Below are positions 52,379 to 61,030 of a stretch of DNA of 64,000 bases, piece after piece. A model generated the notes under the pieces. That model did not search any database. It saw nothing but the letters and a program-made list of their open reading frames with translations, and was not told the DNA's origin. A program made the translations under genes and the position numbers. How positions within the stretch are numbered: position 1 is the stretch's first letter; each line of letters starts with the position of its first letter. The DNA comes from Leadbetterella byssophila DSM 17132 (lineage in GTDB: Bacteria; Bacteroidota; Bacteroidia; Cytophagales; Spirosomataceae): positions 2,418,001 through 2,482,000 of the forward strand of contig NC_014655.1 in assembly GCF_000166395.1 (NCBI RefSeq). Direction: 5' to 3'.

Positions 52379-52678
52379 TTATTGGCTAGATTTAATGATT
52401 TGCTCTAAGGCATTTAAATGATTCTTGAATGAATTAGTACCCAGCAATGTACACTTATAGCGAGTATTAGGCTTCCTGTCTACAAAAGTTTTGTGCACTT
52501 CTATATAACCTGCCTTTTCTAGTGCCTTAAGATTAGATGCAAGATTCCCATCCGTAACATCAAGAAGCTCTTTTAAAGAATTGTAGTCATAGGCTTCGTT
52601 GACCACCAATACACTCATGATCTGCAGGCGGATCCTGTTCTCTAGCAGTTTGTCGTATAAACTTAAATCTACCTTCAC
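52379..52678 (-). CDS. Winged-helix transcriptional regulator (HTH_34-like)
   Basis: 99 residues. A winged helix-turn-helix runs over most of the length: LYDKLLENRIRLQIMSVLVV, then DYNSLKELLDVTDGNLASNL, then a wing with KALEKAGYIEVHKTFVDRKP. The family (ArsR/MarR-like 'transcriptional regulator' with one domain) is often found next to a small integral membrane protein in Bacteroidota, as here. The start overlaps the stop of that upstream gene by 4 nt (ATGA, 52675-52678). It probably represses its own operon; the signal is unknown. Confidence 0.85.
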   Translation of the reverse strand: MKVDLSLYDKLLENRIRLQIMSVLVVNEAYDYNSLKELLDVTDGNLASNLKALEKAGYIEVHKTFVDRKPNTRYKCTLLGTNSFKNHLNALEQIIKSSQ

Positions 52679-53244
52679 CCCCCGTATGTAGATTTAATGA
52701 TAAAACCATACCCTATATGAAGCAGACCAAACCCCAAACCAAAGAAGACTACTCCATACTCCGGTACCCAGAAGGATACCATGCCAAGTAGGAGAAAAAG
52801 TATTCCTACCGACTGCAGCTCCTTAAAGGTATAAGTACTTGCGGCATACAATCCCAGCCCGTAGAAGATCAGGAACATGGGTACAACCAAGCCGTACAAA
52901 TCCAAAGACATAAAGCTTATCACCAGAAACCCTCCTACTAACAAGGGTACTGCCAGTGCCTTTATCATGGCTTTACTGCTAGCACTCCATAAGGATTGTT
53001 TCACCGCCATGGCCCTCTTCTTAGCCCATAAGTATCCTGCAGTAACACTCAGTATGAGCAATAAAACGACTTCCGCAGCACCATCTGCCGAATCCACCTT
53101 TAAACCCCAGCGGTAGGCCCTATACACACTGAATAGCAAAGCTAATACTCCTACCCATATCCCAGACTCCCCACTGAGAGCATGAAACCGAGTAGATCTC
53201 TCCATGATAGATCTAATATCTTTTAGTACATCCTGTTCACCCAT
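52675..53244 (-). CDS. Integral membrane protein coupled to a regulator
   Basis: 189 residues. A cytosolic N-terminus (MGEQDVLKDIRSIMERSTRF) is followed by about six membrane spans in pairs (ESGIWVGVLALLFSVYRAYR; VVLLLILSVTAGYLWA; AVPLLVGGFLVISFM; VVPMFLIFYGLGLYAA; VGILFLLLGMVSFWV; VVFFGLGFGLLHIGYGFI). No known transporter motif. First gene of a three-gene operon, with its stop inside the start of the winged-helix regulator. This tight coupling suggests they act together, for example as membrane sensor and repressor. Confidence 0.75.
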   Translation of the reverse strand: MGEQDVLKDIRSIMERSTRFHALSGESGIWVGVLALLFSVYRAYRWGLKVDSADGAAEVVLLLILSVTAGYLWAKKRAMAVKQSLWSASSKAMIKALAVPLLVGGFLVISFMSLDLYGLVVPMFLIFYGLGLYAASTYTFKELQSVGILFLLLGMVSFWVPEYGVVFFGLGFGLLHIGYGFIIKSTYGG

Positions 53245-53286
53245 ACCAAAGTACTTTATGAACCAAAGTTAGATCAAATTATAGGA

Positions 53287-53322
53287 CAAAAAAAAGGTAG
53301 GTGACCTAAAAGATCAACTACC
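53287..53322 (-). terminator. Terminator of the third SusC/SusD operon
   Basis: GGTAGGTGA (53296-53304) pairs with TCAACTACC (53314-53322) with one mismatch and is followed on the minus strand by eight U (plus A-run, 53288-53295). Confidence 0.88.
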
Positions 53323-53378
53323 CCAAGAAGTAACGTAGTAAAAATTGTGGGATTTAGTAGCAATTCAACCTTATACTA

Positions 53379-55016
53379 TTATTCATTCTGTGTTAGGACT
53401 TTTTTACTAAGTACAATTTGTTGTTCCGGTATGAATTCAATAATAGCTTTATCCGTTGGAGATACAGTATAAAAGGGATTGGTCACGCTCAAATGGGTAC
53501 CGGGATATCTTCTGTCCATGGTAAATCCATTTCTAAATACATCAAACTTCCTATGACCTTCCCATGCCAATTCTAGCTTGCGTTCTGCCATCACTACATC
53601 AAGAGCTGTTTTATCGCCTAGTTTTTCTACAGTCCAAAGGCCTGCATCCGGAATCCCAGCTCTTTTTCTAATTACATTCACATCCTCTAAAGCTGCTAGC
53701 GCATTACCTAACTTGGCATTAGCCTCTGCTCTGATCAAGTACATCTCTGCAAGTCTGGAGATGGGAGGCGACCAAAGGTGCGCCTGCCCCTCCTGACCTG
53801 AACATTTGGTGATGAAGTACTTAAGGAATCCGTTACGGTTTTCTAATTTGTAGTCCATGAGCGCCGTTCTTTCCTTACCATTAATAGTAATAAAATACTG
53901 ATACGCCCCTGCCCCATTAGACTTACGGGTCAACAACTTGCTTGCCCCATTCTCCGTATAACGGTAATCGTCCCCCTCTTTCGTAACCACTACACTAGCA
54001 TACTTGTAGTCGTCCGTAACATAATAAGCATTCAATTCCGTACTGTTATTTAACACTTTAGGAACTATGAATTTCGCCCTTACGTCTTCAGGGTATTTCC
54101 TCACTTCTTCCAGGTAAGACCTGGAAGCATACATTTCTCCCCATCCACTTCCGTCTATAGAAGCATATAAGGAGCCGATGGTGTACCATCCGTTATCCGG
54201 ATAGTCTACATCTTTCACGAATCGAATCGCAAAGATGTTTTCGGGATTACTTTCAGGTGCTCCCGTTGCAATTTGTGTGTAGTTAGCGGTACTCAGCAGT
54301 GAAAATTCTCCAGAGTTGATCACCTTATTCGCATATTCCAGCGCTTTCTGATCCCTACCGGTATAGATATAAAGTCGAGCCAAAAGAGCTTGGGCTGCAT
54401 ATACACTTCCATATACATTGCCCTTATATTGATTAAATAATCCTTCCGCCTTCAGCAAATCCGTTTCAATTTGATCATATACCTCCTTTACCGTATTTCT
54501 AGGCAATACCTCAAAAGGATCTGCACTTAGCTGTAACGGTACTGCCAGGTTTTGCGTAGGATTTTGACTATACGGCTTACCAAAAACATTGACCAAATAG
54601 AAATACATCAAACTCCTTAAGTATAGGTTTTCTGCAATAATCTGATCACTTTCTGCCCCCTCCCCTTCTTTTAATTGTGCCAAAAGGGCATTCGTCCCAG
54701 CAATGATCTTATAACTATTGGACCAATAGTTATTCACCCTGGAATTCGTCACTAATCTTTGGTAGGTATAACTATAAAACAAATTATCCGTAGTAGTACC
54801 ACTTAGTGCCACATTATCTCCAGGATACTCCGTAACCCTGTGCCAGTTTTCTACCCAAGATTTTAAGGTATGATAGTTCCCCAGGTTCAATACCCCTAAA
54901 GCTCCGGGGGTATTCTTAATGGATTCATTCGTCAAGGAATCATATGGAGTTCTGTCCAAGGAACAAGATCCTGCTAAAACTCCAACGGTCAGTATAGTTA
55001 ATATTTGCTTCTTCAT
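53379..55016 (-). CDS. SusD/RagB-family nutrient-binding lipoprotein
   Basis: 545 residues. Lipoprotein signal (MKKQILTILTVGVLAGSC, Cys 18), SusD N-terminal region (LYLRSLMYFYLVNVFGKPYS, VYAAQALLARLYIYTGRDQK), and C-terminal RagB region (RLAEMYLIRAEANAKLGNAL, DVNVIRKRAG, VMAERKLELAWEGHRKFDVF). Works with the SusC 6 bp upstream. The operon is divergent from a LacI-type regulator gene, which is probably its specific regulator. Confidence 0.95.
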   Translation of the reverse strand: MKKQILTILTVGVLAGSCSLDRTPYDSLTNESIKNTPGALGVLNLGNYHTLKSWVENWHRVTEYPGDNVALSGTTTDNLFYSYTYQRLVTNSRVNNYWSNSYKIIAGTNALLAQLKEGEGAESDQIIAENLYLRSLMYFYLVNVFGKPYSQNPTQNLAVPLQLSADPFEVLPRNTVKEVYDQIETDLLKAEGLFNQYKGNVYGSVYAAQALLARLYIYTGRDQKALEYANKVINSGEFSLLSTANYTQIATGAPESNPENIFAIRFVKDVDYPDNGWYTIGSLYASIDGSGWGEMYASRSYLEEVRKYPEDVRAKFIVPKVLNNSTELNAYYVTDDYKYASVVVTKEGDDYRYTENGASKLLTRKSNGAGAYQYFITINGKERTALMDYKLENRNGFLKYFITKCSGQEGQAHLWSPPISRLAEMYLIRAEANAKLGNALAALEDVNVIRKRAGIPDAGLWTVEKLGDKTALDVVMAERKLELAWEGHRKFDVFRNGFTMDRRYPGTHLSVTNPFYTVSPTDKAIIEFIPEQQIVLSKKVLTQNE

Positions 55017-55022
55017 GGTGGA

Positions 55023-57932
55023 TTAAAAGGATACGTTTAGACCAAATGTGATACGTTTTGGAGATGGATACTGTGAAGTAGCATCACCGTACAATGCCGC
55101 TTCCGGATCTATCCCTGAGAATGGAGTAGATATCCATAAATTATCTCCGGAAACATAGATACTGGCCGATTTCAATTTGGCCCTTTTCACTAAATCCGAA
55201 GCCAATTCATAACTCAATGTCACATTCCTCAATCTCAAGAAAGAAGCATCTTCCAAATAGCGCGAGGACGTCTTGTTTGAATTGTTTGTATTTGAGTACG
55301 AAGCAAGGGGGTGCGTAGCCTGCTTATTATCCGTTGACCACCTGGACCAGCCCTCTTTGAATACCATCTGATTATAACTTGGATAAGCACCATCAGAATC
55401 AAATAACTCCCGTGCACTGTGATAAGCAAAAGCGCCTTTTAGATAGGCCATATTCACATTCAAGGACAATCCCTTGAAACCAATTCTCGTAAAGGCTCCT
55501 CCCTGGTATTTAGGAGATGAAGTTCCCACGTATTGTAGGGTAGCAGCATTATAATTTGAAGACAAAGTCACCTCTCCGGTCTCAGGATTTAAGATCTCCC
55601 ACTGAGGTGCTCCATTCTCGGGATTCACTCCCGCCCATTTCCTCATATACCAAGAATCTATGTCTCTTCCCTCGGAATAGCGTTTATTGCCCGCCGGAAT
55701 ATCCACTCCATCTTTTAATGCCTCAATCCTGTTCTGATTATGAGCCCAGTTCAAACCCAATGTCCAGGACACCGGACTGTTCACGCCAAGCAGATCAGCA
55801 TTAACAGCCACTTCAATCCCTTTATTCCTCACCGCACCTACATTTTCATAATAACCGCTCCAACCCGCAGTAGATGGAAAAGAGATATAAGTCAAGAGAT
55901 CATCTGTGTTCTTATTGTATAGGTCCACAGTAAAATCTAGTCGGTTCACCAACCCAAACTCAATACCTAGGTTAGCATCTTTTGACTTCTCCCAACTGAC
56001 CAATGGATTATTATACTGCCCTGGAATAGCGGCCGGCATGCCATTATATTGTCCATTTAAGGAATACAAGGAGTAAGACGAGTAATAACCTGTAGGTACG
56101 TTACCTACTTCACCATAGGATAATCTCAACTTCAAATGATCCATTGCTTTCCAATTAAAGAAAGTCTCATTATGCACATTCCAGGCTGCACTTAAGGCAT
56201 AAAAACTTCCATATCTCTTATCCGCACCGAACCTTGAGCTTCCATCCAGACGATAAGATGCCTGAACATTGTATCTGTCAGCAAAGCCATAATTGACTTG
56301 AAGCATACCCGACTGGAACGCGTAGTCGTTCTTTGTACCACCCATCCCTTGGAAGTCTGCGGCATTGCCTACAATCTCAGATCCCGGTGCTATGCCCTTT
56401 CCTGTAGCATTTACACTACTATAAACATAATCAGAATATTCATAACCAGCTAAGGCAGACACATTATGCTTGCCGAAGGAATTATTATACTTCAACATTT
56501 GGTTGAAAAAACGCACAATGCGCTTGTCAGCAAATTGATAGATGGAACCCACATTGGAAAGACCGGAATTGGACTGTGGGTCAGTATAGCTCATACTGGT
56601 ATTAGTATAGTATGCCAAGTTATTCATGGACTCAAAAGTCAAGAAACTGGCAATCTTATAAGAGAAGTCTAAGTTAGTTTGAATATCAAAGACCTGACCT
56701 TTACCATAATTGAACTGCTGGTCATATAAATAATTACGATTATCTCTACCATACCAAGTAATTCCTCCTGCCTGGGGATTCAAGATCTTTCCATTTTCAT
56801 CATATGGTTTATCCCAAGGCATGTTAAGATACATATCATACAAGGAATGTTGGCGACTGTCCGTAGTGGTATAGGTAGCATTAACCTTAGGCTTAAAAGT
56901 AAGTCTCTTGGTTAAGGCGTGTTCCAAATTCATCCTACCTGAAATCCTGTCATAAACGAAACCTTTAACTGATCCTTCTTCCTTGTAGTAGTTACCGCTG
57001 GCATAGAAAGTGGTCTTTTCTGTTTTGCCCACATATGAACCGCTATAATCACGGAATTGACCCGCTTGAGTACCGTTATCTAACCAGTTATAATCCGTCT
57101 TCAAGACCTCAGAAGTGATATTATTAGGGATAGCATTAGGATTCGAGAAACTTTGGTAATAATCCCACATTTGCTGAGAGTTCATAAGTTGGAAGTTGCC
57201 ACGATTATAATGACTGGCTCCTGTATTCAGACTAACTGTAAAAGTTCCGTCTCCACTTGCTCTTTTGGTGGTGATCACAATGACACCATTTGCACCTCTT
57301 GAACCGTATAGGGTCGAAGCCGCAGCGTCTTTAAGCACCGTTACCGTTTCGATATCACTTGGATTGATATTCGGAGTTCCATGTGCAATTACCCCATCCA
57401 CAACCCACAGCGGGCTTGAACTGGAAGAAATAGAACTTCTACCGCGAATTCGAATAGTAGCGTTATCTCCCGGCCTACCGCTTCCGCTCACCACATTTAC
57501 TCCAGCCACCTTACCTTGGAGTAGATTAGAGACATTGGGAGATTTGACATCCTTCAAGGCTTTAGCATCCACTTTTACAATGGAGGCTGAGATTTCCTGT
57601 TGCCTCTGAGCGGAGTAACCTGTAACCACTAATTCATCCAGGTGACTGTCGTTATGCGCCAGGGTTAAATTCATAAAAGAATCTTTTGCATCCACCTCTA
57701 TACTGTGGAAGCCCACGCTTGAGATTTTTAGTCGGGCACCTGACCTAGAAACTTGCAAACTGAATTCTCCTTCGGCATTGGTGATGGTAGCGTTTACTGT
57801 ACCCAGCTCCACCACAGCAGCTCCTGCGATCGGCTCCCCTGTGGAGTCCGATAATCTCCCGCTAATGCTCGTCTTCTGGGCCATGGCCTGCCCCAAGAGC
57901 AGAAAGAAAAGAAGTGTAAAATTTAGTCTCAT
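55023..57932 (-). CDS. SusC/RagA TonB-dependent transporter
   Basis: 969 residues. Signal peptide (ending AMAQ), CarboxypepD_reg-like domain (ISGRLSDSTGEPIAGAAVVE), TonB-box area (DELVVTGYSAQRQQEISASI), plug (VSNLLQGKVAGVNVVSGSGR, IRIRGRSSISSSSSPLWVVD, YGSRGANGVIVITTKRASGD) and a barrel ending RITFGLNVSF. No STN domain. The likely -7 box TAATTTTG lies at plus 57968-57975 and a LacI-type operator at 58077-58088. Uptake of a sugar oligomer that also serves as signal for the LacI regulator is likely. Confidence 0.95.
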   Translation of the reverse strand: MRLNFTLLFFLLLGQAMAQKTSISGRLSDSTGEPIAGAAVVELGTVNATITNAEGEFSLQVSRSGARLKISSVGFHSIEVDAKDSFMNLTLAHNDSHLDELVVTGYSAQRQQEISASIVKVDAKALKDVKSPNVSNLLQGKVAGVNVVSGSGRPGDNATIRIRGRSSISSSSSPLWVVDGVIAHGTPNINPSDIETVTVLKDAAASTLYGSRGANGVIVITTKRASGDGTFTVSLNTGASHYNRGNFQLMNSQQMWDYYQSFSNPNAIPNNITSEVLKTDYNWLDNGTQAGQFRDYSGSYVGKTEKTTFYASGNYYKEEGSVKGFVYDRISGRMNLEHALTKRLTFKPKVNATYTTTDSRQHSLYDMYLNMPWDKPYDENGKILNPQAGGITWYGRDNRNYLYDQQFNYGKGQVFDIQTNLDFSYKIASFLTFESMNNLAYYTNTSMSYTDPQSNSGLSNVGSIYQFADKRIVRFFNQMLKYNNSFGKHNVSALAGYEYSDYVYSSVNATGKGIAPGSEIVGNAADFQGMGGTKNDYAFQSGMLQVNYGFADRYNVQASYRLDGSSRFGADKRYGSFYALSAAWNVHNETFFNWKAMDHLKLRLSYGEVGNVPTGYYSSYSLYSLNGQYNGMPAAIPGQYNNPLVSWEKSKDANLGIEFGLVNRLDFTVDLYNKNTDDLLTYISFPSTAGWSGYYENVGAVRNKGIEVAVNADLLGVNSPVSWTLGLNWAHNQNRIEALKDGVDIPAGNKRYSEGRDIDSWYMRKWAGVNPENGAPQWEILNPETGEVTLSSNYNAATLQYVGTSSPKYQGGAFTRIGFKGLSLNVNMAYLKGAFAYHSARELFDSDGAYPSYNQMVFKEGWSRWSTDNKQATHPLASYSNTNNSNKTSSRYLEDASFLRLRNVTLSYELASDLVKRAKLKSASIYVSGDNLWISTPFSGIDPEAALYGDATSQYPSPKRITFGLNVSF

Positions 57933-57967
57933 ATTTTTTATTTAAGATGAACATACTTGTGGAGCTT

Positions 57968-57975
57968 CAAAATTA
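57968..57975 (-). promoter_or_regulatory. -7-like promoter box of susC (third)
   Basis: TAATTTTG on the minus strand matches TAnnTTTG, 36-43 bp upstream of the start codon. The LacI-like operator lies about 100 bp further upstream. Confidence 0.5.
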
Positions 57976-58076
57976 GAGTGTGGACCGCAGTCTAGGAGAG
58001 AGAAATTATTAGTGAAATACCCATAAGAATCCAAAAACACCTTGAAAAAGCCATAAAACCTTCCTATTTTGCAGTT

Positions 58077-58088
58077 GCAAACGTGTGC
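58077..58088. promoter_or_regulatory. Candidate LacI-family operator
   Basis: GCAAACGTGTGC is one base from the perfect LacI/PurR-type palindrome GCAAACGTTTGC, with central CG in ACGT. It lies 37 bp before the LacI-type gene start, within the divergent promoter region shared with susC. Confidence 0.6.
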
Positions 58089-58124
58089 GCAAATTTTTCC
58101 ACTAAACCATTAAAAGGGTCGACC

Positions 58125-59114
58125 ATGGCAGAGAATGTAACGATAAAAACCATTGCTTCGCTACTGGGTATTTCACATTCCACTGTCTCCAGGGCTTTGC
58201 AGAATAACCCTAGAATAGGACTTCGAACTCGAGAGAGAGTTCAGGAGATGGCCAAGAACCTTAAATATGTAAGCAACTCAGGCGCGCAATTACTGAAAAA
58301 CGTTACTACGCATTCTGTGGGTATAGTAGTACCTAATCTCCATGAAGAATACTTCAGCATGATGATCTCAGGCATAGAAGATGTTCTGGGACAAATGGGC
58401 TATCAAGCCATCATCTGCCAGTCCAGAGATGACATGCAAAGAGAAAAAAAGGCGGTAGAACATTTTCTTAGGGCAAGGGTTGAAGGCCTATTGGTTTCCC
58501 TCTCTGCTACTACGAATCAGTATGATCACTTCCAAAATTTGGGCAGTTATGGAATCCCCATAGTTTTCTGTGACAGAACGCCGAAAGGCTTTCCTTCTTT
58601 TAGAGTTCGCTCTGTAGTAGAGACCGGCATGAAGTCGGGTTTAGAATATTTGTTCCAAAAAGGCATAAGGAAAATAGCATTATTGAACGGGCCTTCCTAT
58701 CTACTTTCTGCTGATGAACGTTTGAATACCTACCTACAAGGCATGCTCGAACTTAAGTTGGAAACCAGTCCTAAATATATTCGCACCACAGACCTGAGTA
58801 AGGAGGACACTTCCCATCAGATGCGAGAACTTTTGGCACTGGAGAACATACCGGAAGCCATCATAGCCTTCAATGACTATGTGGCTTTAGATGCCATAAA
58901 GGTTTGTCGGGAAGCAGGCTACAATATTCCTTTTCTAAGTTTCGGAAATTTACCTATAACAAATTATATGGAGCATGGCCCCATCGCTTCGGTAGAGCAG
59001 TTTCCGTACGAAATTGGTCAGAAAGCAGCAGAACTGTTGAGAAACGTATTGAACACTAAGGATCTAGAATACAAAGAAGAAGTAGTACATTCGGTACTGA
59101 AAATCCGCGAATAA
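58125..59114 (+). CDS. LacI-family transcriptional regulator
   Basis: 329 residues from ATG 58125 (MAENVTIKTIASLLGISHST), which gives the standard LacI start; an upstream GTG at 58083 is rejected. HTH with hinge helix (VSRALQNNPRIGLRTRERVQ), then the periplasmic-binding-like sugar domain (HSVGIVVPNLHEEYFSMMIS, EGLLVSLSATTN, PIVFCDRT, IPEAIIAFNDYVALDAIKVC, ASVEQFPYEIGQKAAELL). It senses a small sugar or derivative and should control the divergent susC/susD genes and itself through the operator between them. Confidence 0.92.
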   Translation: MAENVTIKTIASLLGISHSTVSRALQNNPRIGLRTRERVQEMAKNLKYVSNSGAQLLKNVTTHSVGIVVPNLHEEYFSMMISGIEDVLGQMGYQAIICQSRDDMQREKKAVEHFLRARVEGLLVSLSATTNQYDHFQNLGSYGIPIVFCDRTPKGFPSFRVRSVVETGMKSGLEYLFQKGIRKIALLNGPSYLLSADERLNTYLQGMLELKLETSPKYIRTTDLSKEDTSHQMRELLALENIPEAIIAFNDYVALDAIKVCREAGYNIPFLSFGNLPITNYMEHGPIASVEQFPYEIGQKAAELLRNVLNTKDLEYKEEVVHSVLKIRE

Positions 59115-59304
59115 GGATGCTCCTTTGCGTTTGCCCTCTCTAGAATTAGTAGCAAGCCGGAAGGTACAATTGTACTTTTCTAATTTTATTTTGAACATAT
59201 CTACCCATTTCTTCCCATTAAAGAGCGTATTCTCTTTTTTTTTCGCTTAAAGTTTGGACAGTACAAGGGTAAAACTTAGTCTTGTAGAGTACAAAATATA
59301 AAAT

Positions 59305-59320
59305 TAGCGAATATTCGCTA
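59305..59320. promoter_or_regulatory. 16-bp perfect palindrome before ilvD
   Basis: TAGCGAATATTCGCTA, followed by a direct AGCGAA at 59323-59328, ends 15 bp before the ilvD start. It is a plausible operator or mRNA hairpin controlling the ilv operon. An outer inverted pair TACAAG...CTTGTA lies about 20-40 bp upstream. Confidence 0.5.
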
Positions 59321-59335
59321 TTAGCGAAAATCAAC

Positions 59336-61027
59336 ATGAACGGGGCAGAAGAACTCAACAAGTACAGTAAAACCCTCACACAGGAGGTCAGCAATCCGGC
59401 CGCCCAAGCCATGCTCTATGCCATAGGCTTGAAGGAGGAAGACATGTCAAAACCGCAAATCGGTATAGCAAGTACAGGCTATGAAGGTAACCCTTGTAAT
59501 ATTCACCTGAATGGCCTGTCCGTACACGTGAAAAAAGGAATACAGGCCAACGATATGGTGGGTCTGATCTTCCATACCATTGGAGTATCTGATGGTATGA
59601 CTAACGGCAATGACGGTATGAGCTACTCCCTGCCTAGTAGAGATATCATCGCTGATTCCATAGAAAACGTAGTATCAGCTCAATGGTATGACGGATTAAT
59701 CACGGTAGTGGGTTGCGACAAGAACATGCCGGGAGCCGTAATGGCCATGGCTAGAATCAATCGCCCATCCATCATGGTCTACGGAGGAACGGTAAGATCC
59801 GGCTCATATAAAGGCAAGAAACTAGATATTGTATCAGCATTTGAAGCTTATGGCAAAAAGATCAACAATGCCATTAGCGACGAAGACTATAAAGGAGTCA
59901 TCCAAAACTCCATTCCAGGTCAAGGAGCCTGCGGAGGTATGTACACCGCAAACACCATGGCTTCCTCTCTTGAAGCCCTTGGCATTACCCTCCCTGATAC
60001 CGCCTCTTACCCGGCCACCCACGAAGGTAAAATAGCAGAGTGTGTAGCCATTGGCGCTGCCATGAAAAACCTTCTGGAAAAGAATATCAAACCTAGAGAT
60101 ATCATCACACGCAAGAGCATAGAAAACGCCCTTACCATAGTAATGGCCCTGGGCGGTTCTACCAACGCCGTACTACACTACCTGGCTATAGCTCACGCTG
60201 CAGATGTGCCTTTGACTTATAAAGATATCCAGGAGATTTCTGATAGAACACCATTGATAGCCGACTTCAAGCCTTCAGGAAAATACTACATGGAAGAAGT
60301 ACTCTCAATAGGAGGACTGCCTGCCATCATGAAGTACCTGATGAAGAAAGGACTTATTCATGGCGACTGTTTAACCATCTCCGGTAAAACAGTAGCGGAA
60401 AATCTTGCAAATGTTCCTGATCTTGATTTTGAAACCCAAGATATGGTACACCCTCTGGAGAATCCTTTGAAACCTAGCGGTCACATCCAAATCCTTTACG
60501 GCAACCTCGCTGAACGCGGCGGAGTGGCTAAAATCACCGGAAAAGAAGGACTTCGCTTTGAAGGCCCCGCAAAAGTATGCGACAAAGAAGAGGAAATGCT
60601 TGAAGCCATAGCAAAAGGGGAAATCAAAGAAGGTCAAGTCATAGTCATTCGCTACGAAGGACCTAAAGGAGGACCAGGTATGCCTGAAATGTTGAAACCT
60701 ACCTCAGCCGTGATGGGTGCCGGTCTAGGAGATAAAGTAGCCTTGATCACAGACGGTAGATTCTCAGGAGGAACTCACGGCTTCGTGGTAGGTCATATTG
60801 CTCCTGAAGCATATGAAGGTGGAAACATTGCCCTGGTTAAAGACGGAGACATCATCAGCATTGATGCTGAAAGCAAAGAAATCACTGTACACGTATCTAA
60901 CGAAGAACTCGCAGAAAGACGCAAAAACTGGAAACCACTTACTCCTCCATTCATTGAAAAAGGAGTATTGAGAAAATATTTTAAAACGGTGTCCGCAGCT
61001 GATGAAGGCTGTGTAACTGATAAGTAA
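59336..61027 (+). CDS. ilvD: Dihydroxy-acid dehydratase
   Basis: 563 residues. It dehydrates 2,3-dihydroxy-isovalerate and -methylvalerate to the 2-keto acids of valine and isoleucine (and leucine). Iron-sulfur ligands and active-site regions are present: [10 protein letters not shown] (Cys 54), [28 protein letters not shown], and the later [12 protein letters not shown] and [12 protein letters not shown]. Length is normal. First gene of ilvD-ilvB-ilvN-ilvC; the stop is 3 bp before ilvB. A palindrome lies just before the start. Confidence 0.96.
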   Translation: MNGAEELNKYSKTLTQEVSNPAAQAMLYAIGLKEEDMSKPQIGIASTGYEGNPCNIHLNGLSVHVKKGIQANDMVGLIFHTIGVSDGMTNGNDGMSYSLPSRDIIADSIENVVSAQWYDGLITVVGCDKNMPGAVMAMARINRPSIMVYGGTVRSGSYKGKKLDIVSAFEAYGKKINNAISDEDYKGVIQNSIPGQGACGGMYTANTMASSLEALGITLPDTASYPATHEGKIAECVAIGAAMKNLLEKNIKPRDIITRKSIENALTIVMALGGSTNAVLHYLAIAHAADVPLTYKDIQEISDRTPLIADFKPSGKYYMEEVLSIGGLPAIMKYLMKKGLIHGDCLTISGKTVAENLANVPDLDFETQDMVHPLENPLKPSGHIQILYGNLAERGGVAKITGKEGLRFEGPAKVCDKEEEMLEAIAKGEIKEGQVIVIRYEGPKGGPGMPEMLKPTSAVMGAGLGDKVALITDGRFSGGTHGFVVGHIAPEAYEGGNIALVKDGDIISIDAESKEITVHVSNEELAERRKNWKPLTPPFIEKGVLRKYFKTVSAADEGCVTDK

Positions 61028-61030
61028 ACG

